From assembly GCA_003694875.1 (NCBI GenBank), contig RFJN01000124.1, positions 1 to 12,690 on the forward strand: a stretch of 12,690 nt of DNA. The letters run 5' to 3'. Shown piece by piece: positions 7,581 through 12,690 of the stretch. Origin of the DNA: Planctomycetota bacterium (GTDB lineage: Bacteria > Planctomycetota > J058 > J103). Position numbers and translations under genes: made by a program. Under the pieces are notes generated by a model. It made no database searches, was not told where the DNA came from, and saw only the letters and a program-made list of their open reading frames with translations. Within the stretch, counting starts at the first letter, position 1. Each line of letters opens with the position of its first letter.

Positions 7581-8242
7581 GGCGTCGTTCCTCGCGCAGG
7601 GTGTCCGGGCTGCAGGCGGCGCGACAGATCGCCGAAGCGCCGCGTGAGCGCCTCGCGCAACGCCATGCGTGCCCGGAAGTGGCGCACCTTGACGTTGCTC
7701 TCGCTGATGCCGAGCGCCTGCGCCGTCTCGCGCACCGAGAGGCCGGCGAGTTCCCGCAGCACGAACACCTCGCGGTGCTGCGGCGGCAGCGCCTCGATCG
7801 CCTCGTCGAGCTGCGCGCGCAGCTCGCGCTGCTGCACGCGCTCGAGCGGGTTCTCCTTCCACGGTGCGATCAGCTCCGGGTGCGGGAGCACCGCGCCGTC
7901 GTCGCCGACGGGCAGGCTGCGCTCGCGCCGCTGCTTGCGCAGCAGCTTGAGGGCTGCCCGGCTCGCGATCCGCCCGACCCACGTGCCGAAGCTCGCCTCC
8001 TCCCGGAAGCCGTCGAGGTGCTCGAGCGCGGACAGAAACGTCTGCTGCACGACGTCCTCGGCGTCCACCGGGCCGACGAGGTGGCGGGCGATCGCGTAGA
8101 CCCGCCCCTCGTGCCGCGTCACGAGTTCGTCGAAGGCGGCGAAATCGCCGGCGCGTGCACGGGCGACAAGCGCGGCCTCGTCGCTCGCGACCGCGGCGGG
8201 TGACGCCCCGCGGCGCGGTCCGGACCCGGCGGCAGACTCCAC
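7577..8242 (-). CDS. ECF-type RNA polymerase sigma factor (sigma-70 family)
   Basis: This 221-residue protein carries only sigma regions 2 and 4, the hallmark of ECF sigma factors. Region 2 is at about 35-105 (AAFDELVTRHEGRVYAIARHLV, DAEDVVQQTFLSALEHLDGFR, FGTWVGRIASRAALKLLRKQ). Region 4 is at about 144-200 (LDEAIEALPPQHREVFVLRELAGLSVRETAQALGISESNVKVRHFRARMAL), with a clear helix-turn-helix. The start chosen is GTG at 8242, because a GAGGAGGGGGAG tract ends 3 nt upstream and the 21-residue leader before region 2 is of normal length. The frame stays open upstream to an ATG at 8368, but that extension is Arg/Pro-rich and unlike sigma factors. It is followed by its anti-sigma gene with a GTGA overlap. 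It most likely directs transcription of its own operon and of the RND pump operon from GTAACC-type promoters. Confidence 0.93.
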   Translation of the reverse strand: MESAAGSGPRRGASPAAVASDEAALVARARAGDFAAFDELVTRHEGRVYAIARHLVGPVDAEDVVQQTFLSALEHLDGFREEASFGTWVGRIASRAALKLLRKQRRERSLPVGDDGAVLPHPELIAPWKENPLERVQQRELRAQLDEAIEALPPQHREVFVLRELAGLSVRETAQALGISESNVKVRHFRARMALREALTRRFGDLSRRLQPGHPARGTTP

Positions 8243-8293
8243 GCGCTCCCCCTCCTCGGACCACGGCGTCCGGCGTCGATCGCCGTGCGCGCG

Positions 8294-8322
8294 ATCATGA
8301 GGAGGCGCGGGGCAGCCGTCAA
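8294..8322 (-). promoter_or_regulatory. Candidate sigma-70 promoter of the ECF sigma gene
   Basis: On the - strand, TTGACG (8322-8317) is separated by exactly 17 nt from CATGAT (8299-8294). This matches the -35 consensus at 5 of 6 positions and the -10 consensus at 4 of 6. A transcript from about 8287 would have a leader near 45 nt before the GTG at 8242. It lies in the 163-bp gap between the DUF2892 gene and the sigma gene and could give basal sigma/anti-sigma levels independent of the upstream ECF promoter. Confidence 0.45.
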
Positions 8323-8405
8323 GCGTCGCGACAGCCGCGATGCACGAAGAGCCTGCCGCCGCTCGCATGACGTGTCGCTCCCGCGGCGTCCGCGCCGGCA
8401 ACTCG

Positions 8406-8633
8406 TCACGCTGCGGCCGCAAGCCGGCGTCCGGCCGCCTTGTCGCAGTGCTCGAGTCCTGTCCACTCGAGCAGGGCCATCATGGGGCACCAGTCGGTGA
8501 ACGCCGACTGCAGGTTGTTGAGCCCGACGAACGCGGTGAACGCCAGCCACCACGGGCTGTGCCACACCGCCAGCGCCACACTCAGCAGCACGAACGTTCC
8601 GGTGATCGCTCGCAGCGCCCGTTCGATCGTCAT
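8406..8633 (-). CDS. DUF2892 (YgaP-type transmembrane domain) small inner-membrane protein
   Basis: This 75-residue protein starts at ATG 8633, with GGAGGAG about 7 nt upstream. It opens MTIERALRAITGTFVLLSVALAVW, then WWLAFTAFVGLNNLQSAFTDWCPMM. These are the two short transmembrane segments (about 9-24 and 28-46) and the conserved F-T-x-W-C-P element of DUF2892, the domain also found at the C-terminus of the rhodanese YgaP. C49 and a second Cys in LEHCDK near the C-terminus are its only cysteines. The function of stand-alone DUF2892 proteins is not established. It is co-oriented with, and 163 bp upstream of, the ECF sigma gene, and the candidate GTAACC-type promoter sits upstream of it, so it probably belongs to the sigma regulon. 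The tail AAGRRLAAAA extends past the domain. Confidence 0.85.
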   Translation of the reverse strand: MTIERALRAITGTFVLLSVALAVWHSPWWLAFTAFVGLNNLQSAFTDWCPMMALLEWTGLEHCDKAAGRRLAAAA

Positions 8634-8726
8634 GGTCCTGCTCCTCCCACCAACTCGTCTCTCGGAATCTCGGAAGCGTGCGGATCGGTCCGCCGCTCGT
8701 CGCGGTGCCGATCCCGCCTCCCTGGG

Positions 8727-8756
8727 TATGGAGCCGCGCGGCGAGCCCGGGGTTAC
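8727..8756 (-). promoter_or_regulatory. Candidate ECF-sigma promoter of the DUF2892-sigma-antisigma unit (GTAACC-N17-CTCCATA)
   Basis: On the - strand, GTAACC (8756-8751) is followed by a 17-nt spacer and CTCCATA (8733-8727). It matches the motif before the tolC-like gene (7277-7248) in -35 box, spacing and -10 pattern. Transcription from here would have a leader of roughly 90 nt before ATG 8633. It lies in the 247-bp divergent region 8634-8880 between the DUF2892 gene (-) and the PHP lipoprotein gene (+), in which no other strong signal was seen apart from the PHP gene's Shine-Dalgarno site. Confidence 0.55.
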
Positions 8757-8880
8757 ACAACGGTTTCGAGAATCCACCGGCGCCTCACGGAGTTGACCGA
8801 CTGGATCGTGGCATCGCGAGGCGCGAGAGGCTACCCTCGGCGTTCCGAGCTGTTCGTCGTGCACAACCAGGAGGTGAATC

Positions 8881-10461
8881 ATGGTCGGTGCCCTTCGCCG
8901 GTCGCGTGTCGTTCTCGCTTGCGGCGCCCCCCTTCTCGCGTCGCTGCTTGTCGCCTGCGGAGCTTCGGGCGGTGGGGGAGGCGGGGGCAGCAGCGCCGCC
9001 GGCTCGAGCGCCGGCGCCGGGACGAGTTCCGACGGCCCGCGGCTCGTGGCCGTCCGGTTCGAAGACCGCGACGGCGACCGGGCGCCGTCGGCGGGGGACG
9101 CGCTGCGGTTGCGCTTCGACGAACCGGTCGACGTCTCGCGGCTGCGGCCGGACGCGATCGTGCTCGGCGCCGCGGGCGACACCCTGGGGCAAGGGCCGGT
9201 GGTGCAGCCCGGGCCCGGGGACGACGAGGCGACGGTGGTGCTGGGGCCGGGGACGGCGCTGTCGCTGTACGACACCTACCGGCCGGGCACGCCGCAGGCC
9301 GGGACGCAGGCGCACCTGTGGATCGATCTGCAGCGGCAGCCCGACGCGGTGCGCGACCGGCAGGGGCGACCGGCGCGGCCGGGCGCGCCGCGGCTGATCG
9401 CGGTGCCGCGCGCCGAGCGCGACCGCGCCCAGGGACAGCAGGATCGCGGCGGCCCCTACCACCCGTACTACGGGCAGATGCACTCGCACACCCTCTTCTC
9501 CGACGGCACCATGGGCTATCCGTCGGACGCCTTCGACATGGCGCGGTTCCAGGGTGGGCTCGACTGGTTCATGACGAGCGATCACCTCGAGACACTCGCC
9601 GTGCTCGGCAGCTACACCTGGCCCGAGACGCTGCGCATGGCCGATCTGCGCAACGTGCCCGGCGAGTTCGTGACGTTCGTGGGATACGAGTGGGGATCGG
9701 GCCTGAAGAGCCTCGTGCCGCTGACGCTGTACCAGCACGCCAACGTCATGTCGCGCACCCGCATCGCGGTCTCGGACGGTACCACGCTGCGTGGCTTCTA
9801 CGAGGCGGTTTCGCGGCTTCCCGACGACCCGATCGGCAAGTTCAACCACCCCGGCTCGCGCACCAAGGCGCGGCTCGGGATCACCGTCTACTTCAACAAC
9901 TGGGATGATCACGCCTACGACCCGCTCGGCGACAAGTACTTCTGCCTCGTGCGCGTCATGTACGGCCACCACGACCACACCAAGGGCTACGAGCCGCTGC
10001 TTGACCACGGCTGGCACGTGGCACCCGCCTACGGTGAGGACAACCACCGGGGCAACTGGGGGCTGTCGGACCGGCGCATGGGTGTGTGGGCCGAACAGCT
10101 CACGCGCGCGTCGCTGCGCGAGGGCATGCGCGCCATGCGCACCTTCACCACCAACGACCGCAACGCGTGGATTCGCCTGCAGGCGATCGACAGCGAGGGA
10201 CCGATCTGGATGGGGTCCACGATCGTGGAGCCGGGACCGGTGCAGCTCGAGGTGGCGTGCGAGGACGCCGACGACGGGTTCGACCGGATCGAGATCGTGA
10301 CCACCGGCGGGCAGGTCGTCGCGACGCACCCGCTCAACGGGGCGCTGTCGGCGGTCGAGCGCGAGGTGGTCGATCCGCCGGCCGACGCGTGGTACTACGC
10401 GCGTGCGATCCAGCGCGACGGCAACATCCTCTACTCGGCGCCGATCTTCGTCGATCGCTGA
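8881..10461 (+). CDS. Exported lipoprotein with PHP-type metallohydrolase domain (CehA/McbA-like)
   Basis: This 526-residue protein has a near-perfect AGGAGGTGA site just before ATG 8881. A lipoprotein signal ends L-V-A-C26, followed by seven Gly and a Ser/Ala/Gly linker, so it is anchored outside the cytoplasm. Residues about 52-150 (LVAVRFEDRDGDRAPSAGDALRLRFDEPVDVSRL..) look like a bacterial Ig-like/SbsA-type beta domain. From about 198 the PHP domain begins. Metal-binding motifs in order are H201-S-H203 (GQMHSHTLFSDGT), S-D234-H235 (FMTSDHLE), F-N-H323-P-G, G-H363-H-D-H366 and G-E-D387-N-H389. PHP domains hydrolyse phosphoesters with two or three divalent metals; the exported CehA/McbA-type members are poorly characterised. 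The C-terminal about 100 residues (IWMGSTIVEPGPVQLEV..) form a beta domain that usually ends such proteins. The substrate is unknown. It is a single gene with convergent and divergent neighbours and no obvious ECF motif on its own strand. Confidence 0.88.
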   Translation: MVGALRRSRVVLACGAPLLASLLVACGASGGGGGGGSSAAGSSAGAGTSSDGPRLVAVRFEDRDGDRAPSAGDALRLRFDEPVDVSRLRPDAIVLGAAGDTLGQGPVVQPGPGDDEATVVLGPGTALSLYDTYRPGTPQAGTQAHLWIDLQRQPDAVRDRQGRPARPGAPRLIAVPRAERDRAQGQQDRGGPYHPYYGQMHSHTLFSDGTMGYPSDAFDMARFQGGLDWFMTSDHLETLAVLGSYTWPETLRMADLRNVPGEFVTFVGYEWGSGLKSLVPLTLYQHANVMSRTRIAVSDGTTLRGFYEAVSRLPDDPIGKFNHPGSRTKARLGITVYFNNWDDHAYDPLGDKYFCLVRVMYGHHDHTKGYEPLLDHGWHVAPAYGEDNHRGNWGLSDRRMGVWAEQLTRASLREGMRAMRTFTTNDRNAWIRLQAIDSEGPIWMGSTIVEPGPVQLEVACEDADDGFDRIEIVTTGGQVVATHPLNGALSAVEREVVDPPADAWYYARAIQRDGNILYSAPIFVDR

Positions 10462-10592
10462 GCCCCACCGGCCCCGGTCGCGCGGTAACGCATGACCATC
10501 TCGAGATCGTGCTCGACCCGGGACATTCGGGGGCCGGGGATTGGGGTCCTCCTTGTCGTTTCGATCCGGACGCGCGGCGCACCGATCGCAGC

Positions 10593-10630
10593 GGGGGGGG
10601 GAGGATCATGAGGGACCCAGGAACCCAGGA
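10593..10630. repeat. Nine-G homopolymer and small tandem repeat in a convergent gap
   Basis: A run of nine G (10593-10601) is followed by two back-to-back copies of ACCCAGGA (10615-10622 and 10623-10630). Both lie in the 238-bp non-coding gap 10462-10699 between the converging PHP gene and the 221-aa protein gene. No gene, RNA or strong terminator was recognised in that gap. The run is long for random sequence and is a candidate slippage site, but it is not in a coding frame. Confidence 0.6.
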
Positions 10631-10699
10631 ATGTGTTGATGAAAGATCGGCCGGCTCGGTGCAACGGCGGGTCGTGACCGTGGCGGGTGCGGGCGGGGA

Positions 10700-11365
10700 T
10701 CAACCCCGACCGAGCAGGCGTTCGGCCTCCTCGGCCGCACCGACGGGGTCGGGGCGAAGCTGCGCCTCGAGCGCGCGCAGCCGCTCGGGGTCGATCGACG
10801 CACCGGTCGCCCGCACCGGCGCTCCCAGTTCGGTGCGCATCCGTTCGAGGCAGGCGAGCGCGCGCGCGGGGGCGTTCTCGAGCTGATCGAGCAGCGACTC
10901 CGCCTCGGCCGCGATCGGCAGCAGGGCGTCGGCCTGCTCGATTGCGCGCTCGGCCGTCTCGCGCGCCTGCAGATACGGCAGCCGGGAGACGAGCGGCCGC
11001 TCGGAGAGCTGCGCTTCGCAGCGTTGCAGCGTGAGCTGCAGCTCCGCCCAGCGTCCGAGCAGCGTGTCGAGCCGCGTGCGCGCTCGCTCCACCAGCTCGG
11101 CGGTGCGGCCGCTCGGTGTCGGTGCGTCGTCGTCGGTGAAGCGCTCGAGGCGGGTGCGGATCCGTTCGCTGCGTTCGAGCAGCCCGAGCACGCGCCGGCG
11201 CAGCCGATCGACCGCCTCGCCGCCGTCGCGGCGTCCGGCCGCCTGCAGCACCCGCACCATGAGCACGATCGTGCCGATCCCGGCCGCCCCGAGCGCCACG
11301 ACGACGACGGTCAGCCACGCGAGCCACGACAGGGCGAGCGGCGCCAGGCCGGTTGCGCCCCCCAT
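10700..11365 (-). CDS. Membrane-anchored coiled-coil protein of unknown function, downstream of metG
   Basis: I do not recognise this 221-residue protein. One N-terminal hydrophobic segment (about 10-38, LALSWLAWLTVVVVALGAAGIGTIVLMVRVL) is followed by a soluble, strongly helical, Arg/Glu/Leu/Ala-rich part. This part has heptad-like stretches (VDRLRRRVLGLLERSERIRTRLERF, ELVERARTRLDTLLGRWAELQLTLQRCEAQL, AERAIEQADALLPIAAEAESLLDQLENAPARALACLERM), suggesting a long coiled coil facing the cytoplasm. ATG 11365 has GGAG 8 nt upstream and lies 4 bp after the metG stop, so the two genes are almost certainly cotranscribed. There are no catalytic motifs. Codon use and GC match the neighbours. It could be a scaffold or division/envelope-associated protein, but nothing in the sequence shows this. 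Confidence 0.75.
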   Translation of the reverse strand: MGGATGLAPLALSWLAWLTVVVVALGAAGIGTIVLMVRVLQAAGRRDGGEAVDRLRRRVLGLLERSERIRTRLERFTDDDAPTPSGRTAELVERARTRLDTLLGRWAELQLTLQRCEAQLSERPLVSRLPYLQARETAERAIEQADALLPIAAEAESLLDQLENAPARALACLERMRTELGAPVRATGASIDPERLRALEAQLRPDPVGAAEEAERLLGRG

Positions 11366-11369
11366 CGCG

Positions 11370-12690
11370 TCAGCTCCGCGTTCCGGCCGGGTCGGGTGCG
11401 GCGCTCTCGGCCGGCTGTGCCAGCAGCTGCTCGAGCGGGGTGGGGTGGGTGACGATCGCGCGGATGCGCTCGATCTCCTCGGCCGTCAGCTTGGGCAACA
11501 GCGGCCGCGGCCGCTCGATCGTGAGCACCGGCGGTAGCGCGAGCGTTCCCGCCTCGGCCCAGCGACCGGCATCCGACGGCGCCCCCTCGAGCGCGAGCAG
11601 CCCCCAGGCGCGTTCGGCGATCCCCGGCACGAACGGCGCCATGAGGATCGCGAGCGAGCGGACCACGTTCGCCGCGAGGTGCAGCACGCCACGGGCGCGC
11701 TCGGGCTCGGACTTCGCGAGCCGCCACGGCTCGGTGTAGTCGAAGTAGCGGTTGCCGTCGGCCGCGAGACCGAGCACCTCCTGCCACGCCGCGCGCAGCT
11801 CGCCGCGCTCGAGGTGCTGCGTGACGCGCTCGGCCCGGGTACGGATCTGCTCGACCAGCCGCTCTTCGTGCTCCCCGAGACGCATCTCGTCCATCGCCTC
11901 GAGCCGGCCGCCGAGCCGGCTCGCCGCGAGCGACAGCGTGCGGTGGATGAAGTTGGTGAGCGTGCCGATCACCTCGTTGTTGATCCGCCGCTCGAAGTCG
12001 TCCCAGCGGAACTCGGTGTCCGAGGTCTCGGGGATCAGGAACGTCAGGTACGCGCGCAGCAGATCGGGATCGAGCCCCGCCTCGGGAAGCCGCTCGCAGA
12101 ACACGCCCCACGACTTCGACTTCGAGATCTTGCGCCCCTCGTAGTTGAGGAACTGCAGCCCGTCGACGCGATACGGCAACGTGAAGCTGCCCTCGGCCAT
12201 GAGCATGCCCGGCCACCAGATCGTGTGGAACACGATGTTGTCCTTGCCGAGCACGTGGTAGATCCGCGTCTCGGGATCGCGCCAGAACGACTCCCAGCGC
12301 TCGGGGGCGGCCTGCTTGGTGAACGAGATGTAGCCGATCGGCGCGTCGAACCAGACGTAGAACACCTTGTCCCGGAAGCCGTCGAGCGGCACCCGCACCC
12401 CCCAGTCGAGATCGCGCGTGATCGCGCGCTTGTGCAGCCCGGCGCGGATCTTGCCAAGCGCCTCGGCGCGCACCTGCGGACGCCAGTGCGTCGCGTTCTC
12501 GATCCACTGCTCTAGCCGCGGCGCGAGCGCGTCGAGGCGCAGGAACAGGTGCCGCGAGGTGCGCAGCACCGGACGGCCGCCGCAGATCGTGCAACGCGGT
12601 TCGACGAGCTCCTTCTGCTCGAGCAGCTTGCCGCAGCGCTCGCACTGATCGCCGTGCGCGTGCTCGTAGCCGCAGTGCGGACACGTGCCC
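11370..12690 (-). CDS. metG: Methionyl-tRNA synthetase, C-terminal 439 residues (partial)
   Basis: The enzyme charges tRNA-Met with methionine in the cytoplasm. The N-terminal Rossmann part with the HIGH-type motif lies beyond base 12690. The visible part begins with the zinc region: C-P-H-C-G, C-E-R-C-G and C-T-I-C-G, a double-knuckle arrangement typical of archaeal-type bacterial MetRS. The connective and catalytic segments follow (VFYVWFDAPIGYISFTKQ, YHVLGKDNIVFHTIWWPGMLMA, and the signature K-I-S-K-S at 12131-12117 within NYEGRKISKSKSWGVF). The anticodon-binding helical domain comes next (RRINNEVIGTLTNFIHRTL, YFDYTEPWRLAK, LAILMAPFVPGIAERAWGLL). The protein ends LEQLLAQPAESAAPDPAGTRS with no C-terminal Trbp111-like tRNA-binding domain. 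The stop at 11370-11372 is 4 bp before the downstream 221-aa gene. Confidence 0.96.
   Translation of the reverse strand, partial: GTCPHCGYEHAHGDQCERCGKLLEQKELVEPRCTICGGRPVLRTSRHLFLRLDALAPRLEQWIENATHWRPQVRAEALGKIRAGLHKRAITRDLDWGVRVPLDGFRDKVFYVWFDAPIGYISFTKQAAPERWESFWRDPETRIYHVLGKDNIVFHTIWWPGMLMAEGSFTLPYRVDGLQFLNYEGRKISKSKSWGVFCERLPEAGLDPDLLRAYLTFLIPETSDTEFRWDDFERRINNEVIGTLTNFIHRTLSLAASRLGGRLEAMDEMRLGEHEERLVEQIRTRAERVTQHLERGELRAAWQEVLGLAADGNRYFDYTEPWRLAKSEPERARGVLHLAANVVRSLAILMAPFVPGIAERAWGLLALEGAPSDAGRWAEAGTLALPPVLTIERPRPLLPKLTAEEIERIRAIVTHPTPLEQLLAQPAESAAPDPAGTRS

Noticed and set aside
5529..8099. Long + strand open frame opposite the adaptor, TolC-like and sigma genes
   Set aside because: It is antisense to several well-supported genes and has no domain or ribosome binding site.
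8761..8780. TTCGA-like sequence resembling a tRNA T-arm near 8761
   Set aside because: The flanking bases do not form the T-stem, and no anticodon arm, D-arm or acceptor stem can be found around it.
8785..10329. Long - strand open frame opposite the PHP lipoprotein gene
   Set aside because: It is a His/Arg/Val-rich shadow; the + strand frame has a lipobox, PHP motifs and a near-perfect Shine-Dalgarno site.
10467..10478. Small hairpin ACCG-GCCC-CGGT as terminator of the PHP gene
   Set aside because: It has only four base pairs and no T-run, no more than expected by chance in this base composition.
10431..10526. Short - strand open frame of 31 codons in the gap after the PHP gene
   Set aside because: It overlaps the PHP gene end, its only upstream GGAGG is too far from the ATG, and the composition is uninformative.

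Overview
The window is very GC-rich (about 70% by eye) and comes from a diderm (Gram-negative) bacterium. It encodes a TolC-type outer-membrane factor, a periplasmic adaptor, two lipoprotein signal peptides and a PEP-CTERM-like sorting tail. Clear GGAGG-type Shine-Dalgarno sites and GTG/TTG starts fit a high-GC proteobacterium or a deltaproteobacterial-grade lineage (Myxococcota/Desulfobacterota-like). That placement is inferred from protein flavour and is not proven.

Left part (1-1342, + strand). The end of an exported protein with a PEP-CTERM-like tail is followed by a DUF3179-family gene. This gene looks broken by a TGA at 659-661, but the reading frame, the family homology and the conserved motif all continue across it. 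The TGA replaces the first Cys of the family's CPLC motif (giving Sec-Pro-Leu-Cys). A perfect 7-bp stem with a 5-nt loop carrying G at its second position begins 13 nt after the TGA, with its loop 20 nt away. The best reading is a selenoprotein with a bacterial SECIS element. This is the most notable item in the window.

Middle part (1394-8633, - strand, read right to left). The order is a small DUF2892 membrane protein, an ECF sigma factor, a soluble zinc-binding (ZAS/zf-HC2) anti-sigma factor, then a tripartite RND efflux operon (TolC-like lipoprotein, adaptor, inner-membrane permease). The sigma/anti-sigma pair and all three pump genes are joined by short overlaps. The same promoter-like motif, GTAACC-N17-CTC-Y-R-TA, lies upstream of both the DUF2892-sigma block and the pump operon. 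The sigma factor therefore probably drives itself and the pump. The anti-sigma Cys/His spacing matches the thiol-redox switch RsrA as I recall it, so a redox or electrophile signal controlling efflux is a reasonable hypothesis. A sigma-70-like promoter just before the sigma gene may supply basal expression.

Right part (8881-12690). A + strand gene encodes a surface or periplasmic lipoprotein with a PHP metallophosphoesterase/CehA-like domain. Converging on it from the right is a two-gene - strand unit: the C-terminal 439 residues of methionyl-tRNA synthetase (archaeal-type double zinc knuckle, start outside the window) and, 4 bp downstream, an unrecognised 221-aa membrane-anchored coiled-coil protein. 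The two convergent gaps are 1343-1393, which holds a strong hairpin, and 10462-10699, which holds a 9-G run and a small tandem repeat but no convincing gene. No RNA genes, CRISPR arrays, insertion sequences or phage genes were seen.
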